Assembly (NCBI GenBank): GCA_012510295.1
Contig: JAAZID010000126.1
Span: forward strand, 1-5,342
Length of the DNA: 5,342 bases
Source: Methanomicrobiales archaeon
GTDB lineage: Archaea; Halobacteriota; Methanomicrobia; Methanomicrobiales; Methanoculleaceae
Direction: 5' to 3'
Shown here: one piece after another, positions 1 to 5,342 of the stretch
Layout of the letters: each line of letters starts with the position of its first letter
Position numbering within the stretch: the stretch's first letter is position 1
Notes under the pieces: generated by a model
Seen by the model: only the letters and a program-made list of their open reading frames with translations
Database searches by the model: none
Told to the model about the DNA's origin: nothing
Position numbers and translations under genes: made by a program

Positions 1-392
1 ACGCTCACGCACGTTCCGACGACCTCTTTGACCGCCGATTTCAGGTCGTACGAGAGCATATCATCCATCTTCATACGGGCGATACGGACAGCGGCCTCCA
101 GCGGCAGGTTGCCTGCCACCTGGGTACCGGGCTCTGCGACGCCCTTCCCGACACCGGCCTCTTTCATGACGAGAGCCGTTGTGGGTGGAATACCCACCTC
201 AATCGTGAAGTTCCGCTTATCGTCGACAGTGACCGTCACCGGCACCTGCATGCCGTTGAAGTCAGCTGTCTTTTTGTTGATCTCGTCGACGACAGCCTTC
301 ACGTTGATACCGAGAGGTCCGAGCGCGGGGCCCAGAGGTGGACCTGCTGTAGCCTTGCCGCCGGGTACCAATACCTCGACCGTTTCTGCCAT
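1..392 (-). CDS. rpl11: Large-subunit ribosomal protein L11 (uL11), 3' end cut by window edge
   Basis: Ribosomal protein L11 binds the GTPase-associated region of 23S rRNA, forms the base of the ribosomal stalk and takes part in factor-dependent GTP hydrolysis. The visible 130 codons begin [20 protein letters not shown] and continue with [10 protein letters not shown] (residues 21-30), the proline/glycine-rich N-terminal domain typical of the family. The linker and start of the rRNA-binding C-terminal domain follow ([16 protein letters not shown], about 75-90). Archaeal L11 is about 160 residues, so roughly 30 C-terminal residues lie outside the window. The ATG at 392-390 is preceded by GGAG at 403-400 with a 7-base spacer, which supports this start. 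It lies 128 bases downstream of nusG in the same direction, the usual archaeal order. A TATA-like box in the gap suggests its own promoter. Identification is secure. Confidence 0.97.
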   Translation of the reverse strand, partial: MAETVEVLVPGGKATAGPPLGPALGPLGINVKAVVDEINKKTADFNGMQVPVTVTVDDKRNFTIEVGIPPTTALVMKEAGVGKGVAEPGTQVAGNLPLEAAVRIARMKMDDMLSYDLKSAVKEVVGTCVS

Positions 393-460
393 ACAAATTC
401 TCCAGCCTAATCCCTCTTTGGGGAATAGATGCCTGGGTTATCTAAGGTCGTCGTGAGGGG

Positions 461-470
461 ATTTAAATAT
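461..470 (-). promoter_or_regulatory. TATA-like box, probable promoter of the L11 gene
   Basis: The minus strand reads ATATTTAAAT here, resembling the AT-rich box A of methanogen promoters, and it stands out in an otherwise GC-rich gap. At the usual spacing of about 25 bases, transcription would begin near 440, giving a leader of roughly 50 bases before the L11 ATG at 392. The bases just upstream are pyrimidine-rich rather than the purine-rich BRE expected of a strong promoter, so strength is uncertain. Inferred from sequence and spacing only. Confidence 0.55.
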
Positions 471-480
471 GTAGGGAGGC

Positions 481-520
481 GGGTGCGCCACCTCTGCACC
501 CAGGAAAAAGAGAGGTATTC
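481..520 (-). terminator. Possible weak intrinsic terminator after nusG
   Basis: Directly after the nusG stop, the minus-strand transcript runs through a pyrimidine-rich tract with a run of five T (509-505) inside CTCTCTTTTTCCT. A short hairpin follows: GGGTGC at 501-496 pairs with GCACCC at 486-481 across a 9-base loop. Archaeal termination often needs only a T-rich tract, so partial termination between nusG and the L11 gene is plausible. The T run is short and the hairpin lies after it, so the call is tentative. Confidence 0.3.
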
Positions 521-1003
521 TCAGTGAGTTTCCTCAGTCCTCTCCACAACGCGGACTGAGTCACCCCGCACGGTGATCGGGATTGGAACCATGCTCTCGT
601 AGAGCTCGACGGTTATCTCTTCTTTTGCAGAATCTATTCTTTTTACGACCGCTTTCTCACCCTTGAACGGGCCGCTGATGATCTCGACGATTGTGCCCTC
701 GGTGATGCCGCTGACCACCGGTTTTGGCACCAGGAAGTGCTCGACCTCAGAGAGGTCGGTCGCGCCCTGCACCACCGCGCGCGCATGGGGGATCAGCTCT
801 ACAAGCTGCTCCATCCGTGCGATGGCATCAGGACTTTCCACAAGGACGTAGCCCCTCAGTTCCTCAGGCACCATGACCGCTGTAACATGGATGTCCTTCT
901 GGTCCCGGGTCACCTTCTCAATGTTATCGGCTACCGTCCGCTCCTGTTTCGCGGTCGTCTTTATCGCGTATATCTTGTTTGCACTCTTCGCCATAGCCAT
1001 CAT
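521..1003 (-). CDS. nusG: Transcription elongation factor NusG/Spt5 (archaeal type)
   Basis: Archaeal Spt5/NusG binds the RNA polymerase clamp, closes the DNA channel to raise processivity, and can link polymerase to the ribosome. The 160-residue product has an NGN domain (about 10-90, starting IYAIKTTAKQERTVA, with ELRGYVLVES at 48-57 as the conserved core strand) and one KOW domain (about 101-135, GTIVEIISGPFKGEKAVV). That is the normal two-domain layout and roughly the normal length. The start is ambiguous: ATG codons at 1003, 1000 and 994 give 160, 159 or 157 residues (MMAMAKS). The first makes an ATGA overlap with the secE stop, implying translational coupling, and no clear ribosome binding site separates the options. 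The partner protein Spt4 is not encoded in the window. Confidence 0.96.
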   Translation of the reverse strand: MMAMAKSANKIYAIKTTAKQERTVADNIEKVTRDQKDIHVTAVMVPEELRGYVLVESPDAIARMEQLVELIPHARAVVQGATDLSEVEHFLVPKPVVSGITEGTIVEIISGPFKGEKAVVKRIDSAKEEITVELYESMVPIPITVRGDSVRVVERTEETH

Positions 1004-1209
1004 CTGGGCAGTACCAGCATGATCTCGTATATAATAAAGCCGATAAGCCCGATAAGCAGGATGCCGGCCGCTGCCACGATCGCGATCTTTGAGAACTCGT
1101 CACGAGTCGGCGTCCTTGCCAGTTTCAGCACGCGCCAGTACTTTTTGAAGAACTCCTCTTCGATCTTAAAGGATTTTACGCCCTTTAGTTTCTCTTTGTA
1201 ATCCATCAT
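1000..1209 (-). CDS. secE: Preprotein translocase subunit SecE (Sec61 gamma)
   Basis: SecE/Sec61-gamma is the small subunit that clamps the SecY channel in the cytoplasmic membrane. The 69-residue product shows an amphipathic, charged N-terminal half, then the family signature WRVLKLARTPTRDEFSKIA (about 25-43), then a single hydrophobic segment (about 43-65, IVAAAGILLIGLIGFIIYEI). This matches the one-helix archaeal and eukaryotic form in length and topology. Translation can start at either of two adjacent ATG codons (1209 or 1206). The gene begins 6 bases after the ftsZ stop and its own stop overlaps the nusG start by 4 bases. The secE-nusG pairing is conserved in both Bacteria and Archaea, which strongly supports the call despite the small size. 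Confidence 0.95.
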   Translation of the reverse strand: MMDYKEKLKGVKSFKIEEEFFKKYWRVLKLARTPTRDEFSKIAIVAAAGILLIGLIGFIIYEIMLVLPR

Positions 1210-1215
1210 ACCGGC

Positions 1216-2313
1216 TCACTTCAGGAAGTCGATCTCAAACTGCTTCATCATGCGTGGCGTACCCTTTTCACTCCTTCCATATATTTGTGGTGACCGGACA
1301 CCGGTGACGACGAGCAACGTCCGCATCTTGCCCTGCATGTCGGGGTCGACCTGTGCACCCCATATGATACGTGCATCAGGATCGATCCTCTGGTAGACCT
1401 CCTGGATGACGCCTTCAGCCTCGGACATGGTCATATCCGGCCCGCCGACCACATTGACGAGCGCAGCGGTTGCCCCGGATATGTCCACATCGAGCAGCGG
1501 GGAGCGCAGCGCCTTCTTGACAGAATCGGCGGCTTTGTCCTCGCTGTCACTCTCGCCCATACCGATCATGGCGACTCCTCCCCGTTCCATGACGGTCCTG
1601 ACATCGGCGAAGTCGAGGTTCACGAGTCCGGGTGTTGTTATCAGCTCGGTGATGCCCTTGACCGCCCGCATCAGAACCTCATCTGAGACCTTGAAGGCGG
1701 CGTGGAGCGGGAGGCGGGGCACGACCTCAAGCAGGCGGTCGTTCGGGACGACGATGACGGTATCGGCAACTCCCCTGAGTCGCTCAAGACCGGCCTCGGC
1801 GTTCTGCGCCCGGATGGCACCCTCGGCCGTGAACGGCAGGGTGACAACGGCGATGGTCAGGGCTCCCTCTTCCCGGGCGGATTTCGCGACCACGGGTGCA
1901 GAGCCGGTGCCGGTGCCGCCTCCAAGCCCGGAGGTGATGAAGACCATATCGCATCCCTCGACCGCGCGCTTGATCTCGTCCTCGTTCTCGAGGGCCGCTT
2001 CTTCGCCGACCTGCGGAATCGAGCCCGCACCAAGCCCCCGGGTTCTCTGTCTCCCGATCAGGATGCGCGTCTCTGCATTTGTCCTGATGAGGTGCTGAGC
2101 GTCGGTGTTGAGGGCGATTAGCCGTGCTCCGTTGATACCCTCTTCCATCATCCGGGTGACGGTGTTTGAACCTCCGCCCCCGCACCCGACGACTGCTATC
2201 TCGGTCCGGAGTTCAATGAGAATATCCTCAAGCTCCTTGTCGATCTCGGGAGACTCAGAAAAGCGCTGTTCCTCCCGCGCCCGTGAAAGTGCCTCTTCTA
2301 CGATAGATTTCAT
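1216..2313 (-). CDS. ftsZ: Cell division GTPase FtsZ (FtsZ1 group by context)
   Basis: FtsZ is a tubulin-like GTPase that polymerises at mid-cell to organise archaeal division. The 365-residue product has an N-terminal extension of about 37 residues, then the nucleotide-binding fold with [10 protein letters not shown] (41-50), ALNTDAQHL (67-75), and the tubulin/FtsZ signature [10 protein letters not shown] (131-140). The synergy (T7) loop NLDFAD is at 232-237 and carries the acidic residues that activate GTP hydrolysis in the next subunit. The C terminus ends QFEIDFLK, a short hydrophobic tail of the kind used to bind membrane anchors or partner proteins. All key motifs are intact. The start has GGAGAG at 2325-2320 with a 6-base spacer and overlaps the dtdA stop as ATGA. 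FtsZ1 rather than FtsZ2 is inferred from the secE-nusG-L11 neighbourhood. Confidence 0.97.
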   Translation of the reverse strand: MKSIVEEALSRAREEQRFSESPEIDKELEDILIELRTEIAVVGCGGGGSNTVTRMMEEGINGARLIALNTDAQHLIRTNAETRILIGRQRTRGLGAGSIPQVGEEAALENEDEIKRAVEGCDMVFITSGLGGGTGTGSAPVVAKSAREEGALTIAVVTLPFTAEGAIRAQNAEAGLERLRGVADTVIVVPNDRLLEVVPRLPLHAAFKVSDEVLMRAVKGITELITTPGLVNLDFADVRTVMERGGVAMIGMGESDSEDKAADSVKKALRSPLLDVDISGATAALVNVVGGPDMTMSEAEGVIQEVYQRIDPDARIIWGAQVDPDMQGKMRTLLVVTGVRSPQIYGRSEKGTPRMMKQFEIDFLK

Positions 2314-3632
2314 GTATATCTCTCCAATCCCGGGATATGTATCCGTTTCACGCTGGTTGTCTGCACCATATCAGATGTGATCTCCCGTCCGTCGATCTCG
2401 ACCGTTCCTCCGCCGGCCAATGTGGCAAAGAGTGGGCCTTTTGGAACTCCGTATCTATGTGCCTTTGCAGGATCGAATCGAACTTTCTGGAGGACGAGGT
2501 GATCACCTGCGATAATAGTGTTTTCACAGATAAGTAAGAGCTTTACGCACAGGGTAGTTATATCACTTGCGAGTCGGGAGGCCTCGTGCTCAAAACAAAT
2601 AAATAGAGGCAAAACTTCCGCTGAGCTTTTCGAGAGGTGAACGACAGGGAATCCTCGCAAATTCTCGATAAAACCATCTTTATCAGATTTTATAACTTCT
2701 TCTATCAGGTCGGGGTTAATCTCCACCAAAGCGGGGATTCCATCTCCACCAAGATCGTGGATATGAACGCGTGAACCGGGAGCGATCTCCTCTGCAAGAG
2801 CCCTGATCATACGGTAGGTTGTCCACCCGAGATCCCCGATATCGAGGATCTCCGACTCCGAGAGAAGGATGATCCCGGCGTCGTCGAGCATCCTCTCGAC
2901 CCTCCCTGCCTCCTCGGTGGATAACGACTTTTTATCGATGTACGCCGCCACAGCACTGCTCGCCCCCTGCATCCGCCGGATCAGATCAGGATCAGCGAAC
3001 CCGATCTGGCGTGCCGGTAGCATGTGGCCGAAGGCGCCCCGGGATGAGAGGGCGATATCGGTCTGTCGCACGGCGTAGTGAGTTCCGCCAAACCCGATGA
3101 GGTTGATCGTCTCCTCCGGCACTGCGGAGAGGATGCTCTCTGCGAGTGCCCGCCCGGCGGCCGGGTCGGCCCACTCGTCGACGGTAGACCCGATCTCGAC
3201 GAAGAGCGACGGTGTCGAGAGAGCGGTCGGGCCGTGGTGGGTCACCTCGTAGGAGACACGGTAGCCTTCAGGAGCCCGGGCGGCGAGGTTTCGAAGGATG
3301 GCATGCATCCACGCCGGGGCCGCCGGTGCAAGCGCTCCTGGCTCCCCGCCGAGGTCGGCGGTATCGTAGTTGCCGGTCACGTGCACGGTCAGGGCCGGCA
3401 CCGGCCGCTCACTCGCGTGCCGGGATATGAAGATGATCAGGTCGGCCTCGATCTCCTCGTCGATCCGGTCCTGGTAGATCAGGCGGCCGTCGACCTCGTG
3501 GAACGTCAGCGCATGGTTATCTGTGAGCGGCCATCTCCCACCGGCCGCGAGGACCTCTTCGAGGTTATGGCGGATGTTTACCCCCGCGATATCCTGGATT
3601 GAATTGACAAGCGCGATCCGCATCGGGTACAT
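2310..3632 (-). CDS. dtdA: D-aminoacyl-tRNA deacylase DtdA (GEK1/DTD3 family), long form with C-terminal extension
   Basis: DtdA hydrolyses D-amino acids mischarged onto tRNA, a proofreading step that replaces bacterial DTD in Archaea. Family motifs in the 440-residue product are [20 protein letters not shown] (69-88), [14 protein letters not shown] (128-141), FVEIGST (144-150) and [12 protein letters not shown] (180-191). The histidine-rich core is the expected metal/catalytic region. The core domain ends near residue 265. The remaining 175 or so residues are an extension lacking in the short archaeal forms (about 270-280 residues, as I recall), and residues 386-424 resemble a segment of RNase Z (my comparison from memory). 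ATG codons at 3632 and 3623 are both possible; the second gives MRIALVN, the common family N terminus. No ribosome binding site is evident, so a leaderless message is possible. The DNA for residues 312-391 is much AT-richer than the rest. It is the first gene of the operon leading into ftsZ. Confidence 0.93.
   Translation of the reverse strand: MYPMRIALVNSIQDIAGVNIRHNLEEVLAAGGRWPLTDNHALTFHEVDGRLIYQDRIDEEIEADLIIFISRHASERPVPALTVHVTGNYDTADLGGEPGALAPAAPAWMHAILRNLAARAPEGYRVSYEVTHHGPTALSTPSLFVEIGSTVDEWADPAAGRALAESILSAVPEETINLIGFGGTHYAVRQTDIALSSRGAFGHMLPARQIGFADPDLIRRMQGASSAVAAYIDKKSLSTEEAGRVERMLDDAGIILLSESEILDIGDLGWTTYRMIRALAEEIAPGSRVHIHDLGGDGIPALVEINPDLIEEVIKSDKDGFIENLRGFPVVHLSKSSAEVLPLFICFEHEASRLASDITTLCVKLLLICENTIIAGDHLVLQKVRFDPAKAHRYGVPKGPLFATLAGGGTVEIDGREITSDMVQTTSVKRIHIPGLERYT
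2320..2325 (-). promoter_or_regulatory. Ribosome binding site of ftsZ inside the end of dtdA
   Basis: GGAGAG on the minus strand ends 6 bases before the ftsZ ATG (2313-2311) and lies within the last codons of dtdA (Leu-Glu-Arg). It fits the archaeal 16S anti-Shine-Dalgarno and supports the chosen ftsZ start. It indicates that ribosomes can enter at ftsZ as well as arrive by termination-reinitiation at the ATGA overlap. Confidence 0.7.
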
Positions 3633-3858
3633 ACGTGGGTCGGCGGGATGCTAAATGGTAATGGCGCACTTCGTCTCACTTTGGAGATGTGGGGGAGTTC
3701 GGGGTGTCGGGTACAGGCGGTTTGTACGGCCATCGGGGTCTTGTGCGCCCTTCGCGTGAGGAGCTGCTTCCCCGGGGTGATGGTTGGCTGTGATCGGGAT
3801 GGCGATACCCCTGCCTGATAGTAAATCCTATCTTCCTCTATGCAGACAGATGTACACT
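3633..3858. promoter_or_regulatory. Divergent intergenic region between dtdA and the molybdenum-cofactor operon
   Basis: These 226 bases separate two divergent operons and must hold both promoters. I see no credible gene in it. On the dtdA side, the only AT-rich spot is around 3650-3657 (minus strand CATTTAGC), about 23-32 bases before the two possible ATG codons, which would suit a leaderless start but is a poor TATA match. On the plus side, the AT-rich spot is 3817-3832, about 35 bases before the ATG at 3859. Two short inverted repeats (3711-3727 and 3817-3832) and a CCCCGGGG palindrome (3770-3777) are visible. Promoter positions are inferred. Confidence 0.5.
3817..3832 (+). promoter_or_regulatory. 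Inverted repeat over the candidate promoter of the small ORF-moeA operon
   Basis: The sequence GATAG-TAAATC-CTATC has perfect 5-base arms around a 6-base AT-rich spacer. It is the most AT-rich spot upstream of the operon. Its centre lies about 26 bases before the ATG at 3850 and 34 bases before the ATG at 3859, which is where a TATA box would be expected for a leaderless or very short-leader message. It could be the TATA element, a regulator's operator overlapping it, or both. The match to a methanogen box A is weak. Confidence 0.35.
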
Positions 3859-4041
3859 ATGAACGATGAGAAGATCCAGAAGGCATTTGAGGCGTATGGT
3901 ATAGAGAACGAGATCACCTGCCCGCAGGTGTTTGAGATATCGGAGAAGTACAGCATCCCGAAGATGGATGTCGCCCGGTACTGCAACCAGCAGGAACCGA
4001 GGATAAAGATCAGGGGTTGCCAGCTGGGCTGCTTCAGATGA
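3859..4041 (+). CDS. Small conserved-looking protein with helix-turn-helix-like core and C-terminal CxxxC, upstream of moeA
   Basis: I do not recognise this with certainty. From the ATG at 3859 the product is 60 residues and strongly charged. Residues 20-51 (TCPQVFEISEKYSIP, then DVARYCNQ) read like a small winged or plain helix-turn-helix: a short helix, a turn at the Ser-Ile-Pro, then a second helix. The protein ends KIRGCQLGCFR, with Cys54 and Cys58 in a CxxxC motif plus Cys21 and Cys42, so metal or Fe-S binding is possible. My recollection is that small archaeal proteins ending in a similar IKI..CQLGCF tail exist, but this is unverified. The frame is open back to 3784, but those 25 extra residues lack a supported start; ATG 3850 is another option (63 residues). 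Its TGA overlaps the moeA ATG (ATGA), implying coupled translation and a role tied to cofactor synthesis or its regulation. Confidence 0.75.
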   Translation: MNDEKIQKAFEAYGIENEITCPQVFEISEKYSIPKMDVARYCNQQEPRIKIRGCQLGCFR

Positions 4042-5240
4042 GTCTCTTCCTCGAGGTCATCCCGGTCAGTGAGGCCGTTGAGGTTGTGCGGCAGATCGCG
4101 CGCCCGCCCCGGAGCGAAGAGGTCGCGCTCGAGGATGCCCTTTACCGGGTCCTCGCAGAGGATATCCTCGCCGATATCGATATCCCCGGGTTTGACCGCT
4201 CAACGGTCGATGGTTACGCTGTCGCTGCGGCCGATACCACGGGGGCATCTGAGGGTATTCCGGCGATGCTCGGGTGCCTGGGCCGTGTAGGGATGGGGAG
4301 TGCGGATGCCTGTAGCATATCCCCCGGTCTGTGCAGGTACATCCCCACCGGCGGGGCTCTGCCCCGTGGCGCGGATGCGGTCGTTATGATCGAGCACGCA
4401 GAGGAGATCGGGGGTGACCTGCTCGTGCGCCGGCCGGTGGCGCCCGGCGAGAACGTGGTCTTCCAGGGTGAGGACTTCCGGGCAGGACAGGTGGTGCTTG
4501 AGCGCGGCCGCGTGCTCTCTCCCCGGGACATCGGTGTCGCCGCTGCGGTCGGTGCCGGCCGGGTCTCTGTGGTGACGCCGCCGGTGATCGGGATCATATC
4601 CACCGGAAACGAACTCGTCCAGACAGACCGGGTTCCGGGACCGGGGGAGGTGCGGGATGCAAACTCGTACCTCGTCGGCGCTTTCGTGGCGGAACGGGGT
4701 TGCCTGCCGATCCATTTCGGGATCGTCAGGGATGAACGGGATGCGCTCGATGAGGCTATCACCGTGGCGTTTTCCCGGTGTGATGCAGTCCTGGTCTCGG
4801 GCGGTTCGTCAAAGGACGAGCGGGATAATACCGCAGCGGTCATAGCCGACCTCGGGAAGGTGCTGGTGCACGGGATCGCCATTGCACCGGGGAAGCCCAC
4901 GATCATCGGGACGGTACAGGGAAAACCGGCCATCGGGCTTCCCGGGCATCCGGCCTCGGCGTATGTTGTCCTCGTCGCCATCGTCGACCACCTGCTCGCA
5001 GCGATGCAGAAGACCGCTGTCGCCCGGCGGACCCTCCATGCACGGTTGACAGAGAACATCCCCTCCGCCCGCGGCCGCGAAGACTATATCCGTGTCCGGG
5101 TCGGGGAGGGTGAAGCCATGCCGGTCTTCGGGAAGTCGGGACTCTTAAACACCCTGGTGCAGAGTGAGGGGCTTGTGCGGATCCCGGCATCGAGCGAGGG
5201 GCTGGAGTCCGGTGAGGATGTAGAGGTGATACTATGGTGA
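4038..5240 (+). CDS. moeA: Molybdopterin molybdotransferase MoeA
   Basis: MoeA inserts molybdate (or tungstate) into adenylylated molybdopterin, the last common step of Mo/W cofactor synthesis in the cytoplasm. The 400-residue product shows the family order of motifs: FDRSTVDGYAV (52-62), IPTGGALPRGADAVVMIEH (102-120), GIISTGNEL (185-193), GEVRDANSYL (203-212), VLVSGGSSKDERD (251-263), and APGKPTII...GLPGHPASAY (283-309). Residues 330-400 form the C-terminal beta-barrel (domain IV). Length is normal. The ATG at 4038 is preferred because it overlaps the upstream stop (ATGA) and yields the usual N terminus MSLFLEVIPVSEA; an in-frame TTG at 4017 lies inside the upstream gene. The loop usually written SGGxSxGxxD here has Lys-Asp in place of the usual residues around the glycine. 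It is followed, with a 7-base overlap, by a second MoeA-like gene. Confidence 0.96.
   Translation: MSLFLEVIPVSEAVEVVRQIARPPRSEEVALEDALYRVLAEDILADIDIPGFDRSTVDGYAVAAADTTGASEGIPAMLGCLGRVGMGSADACSISPGLCRYIPTGGALPRGADAVVMIEHAEEIGGDLLVRRPVAPGENVVFQGEDFRAGQVVLERGRVLSPRDIGVAAAVGAGRVSVVTPPVIGIISTGNELVQTDRVPGPGEVRDANSYLVGAFVAERGCLPIHFGIVRDERDALDEAITVAFSRCDAVLVSGGSSKDERDNTAAVIADLGKVLVHGIAIAPGKPTIIGTVQGKPAIGLPGHPASAYVVLVAIVDHLLAAMQKTAVARRTLHARLTENIPSARGREDYIRVRVGEGEAMPVFGKSGLLNTLVQSEGLVRIPASSEGLESGEDVEVILW
5222..5230 (+). promoter_or_regulatory. Strong ribosome binding site of the second MoeA-like gene
   Basis: AGAGGTGAT matches eight of nine bases of GGAGGTGAT, the complement of the archaeal 16S rRNA 3' end. 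The core GAGG is 7 bases from the ATG at 5234. It lies within the last codons of moeA (Asp-Val-Glu-Val-Ile) and fixes the start of the partial gene at the window edge. Confidence 0.8.
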
Positions 5241-5342
5241 AGCGATACCTATCGGTCATAACGCTTGCTGAGGCGCTGGCGCTCATGGAAGACTCGTTTC
5301 AAACAATCCCCGGGACTGTGCAGATCCCGGTGACCACCGCGG
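5234..5342 (+). CDS. Second MoeA-like molybdopterin biosynthesis protein, N terminus only
   Basis: Only 36 codons are inside the window. They begin MVKRYLSVITLAEALALM and continue with a segment ending in IPVTTA. This matches the start of MoeA proteins, in which a helix (here TLAEALALMEDSF) precedes a strand and the conserved V.l..A.GRV region. The gene starts inside the moeA stop (7-base overlap) with an excellent ribosome binding site. Many methanogens carry two moeA genes, and the second often has a C-terminal periplasmic-binding-like domain. The RYLS.I.L.EAL opening fits that longer type, but the diagnostic part lies outside the window. Call made from the N terminus and context only. Confidence 0.72.
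   Translation, partial: MVKRYLSVITLAEALALMEDSFQTIPGTVQIPVTTA

Noticed and set aside
28..456. Plus-strand reading frame of 142 codons opposite the L11 gene
   Set aside because: It is antisense to a clear ribosomal protein gene; the product is low-complexity Ser/Thr/Pro-rich with no recognisable motif.
737..1201. Plus-strand frame of 154 codons across nusG and secE
   Set aside because: It lies opposite two well-identified genes, and the translated sequence has no family features.
1406..2098. Long plus-strand frame (230 codons) opposite ftsZ
   Set aside because: Typical GC-rich shadow frame: Ser/Pro/Thr/Arg-rich product mirroring the FtsZ codons, no motif, no ribosome binding site.
3078..3602. 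Plus-strand frame of 174 codons opposite the start of dtdA
   Set aside because: Antisense to the conserved DtdA core domain; Arg/Gly/Val-rich shadow sequence without motifs.
3784..3858. 25-codon N-terminal extension of the small ORF before moeA
   Set aside because: The extension runs through the likely promoter and inverted repeat, has no ribosome binding site, and its composition differs from the charged protein starting at 3859.
3633..3858. Possible small RNA, tRNA or riboswitch in the divergent intergenic region
   Set aside because: No cloverleaf, no long paired stems beyond 5-8 base arms and no recognisable riboswitch core were visible by eye.
4017..4037. TTG start for moeA 7 codons upstream
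   Set aside because: It lies inside the upstream gene; the ATG at 4038 gives the ATGA overlap and the usual MoeA N terminus.
4214..5059. Minus-strand frame of 281 codons opposite moeA
   Set aside because: Mirrors the MoeA coding strand in a GC-rich gene; product is Ser/Pro/Thr/Arg-rich and non-globular in appearance.

Overview
This is a GC-rich archaeal window from a euryarchaeal methanogen. The best fit is the order Methanomicrobiales (a Methanoculleus-like relative), but the genus is inferred from protein style and base composition, not proven. The archaeal assignment rests on a Sec61-gamma type SecE, an archaeal NusG/Spt5, an archaeal L11, a GEK1/DtdA-type D-aminoacyl-tRNA deacylase, an archaeal FtsZ and a TATA-like box ahead of the L11 gene.

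Layout: the left two thirds (about 1-3632) is read on the minus strand. In transcription order it holds dtdA, ftsZ, secE, nusG and the first 130 codons of the ribosomal protein L11 gene, which runs off the left edge. dtdA/ftsZ and secE/nusG overlap by 4 bases, and ftsZ and secE are 6 bases apart, so dtdA-ftsZ-secE-nusG looks like one tightly coupled transcription unit. A 128-base gap with a pyrimidine-rich tract, a short hairpin and a TATA-like box separates nusG from L11. L11 probably has its own promoter, possibly with readthrough. The ftsZ1-secE-nusG-L11 order is a known euryarchaeal arrangement. It groups cell division, membrane insertion, transcription elongation and ribosome assembly.

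The right third (from about 3859) is read on the plus strand, divergently from dtdA across a 226-base intergenic region (3633-3858). It holds a small conserved-looking protein of about 60 residues with a C-terminal CxxxC motif, then a complete moeA (molybdopterin molybdotransferase), then the start of a second MoeA-like gene cut by the right edge. These also overlap (4 and 7 bases) and look like one operon for molybdenum/tungsten cofactor maturation, as needed by enzymes such as formylmethanofuran dehydrogenase and formate dehydrogenase.

The most interesting points are: (i) the roughly 175-residue C-terminal extension of DtdA, which ends in a segment resembling the GPL-containing stretch of RNase Z and is encoded by markedly AT-richer DNA than the rest of the gene; (ii) the small CxxxC protein translationally coupled to moeA; and (iii) a perfect inverted repeat over the likely promoter of the cofactor operon. 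No mobile element, CRISPR array, tRNA or rRNA was seen.
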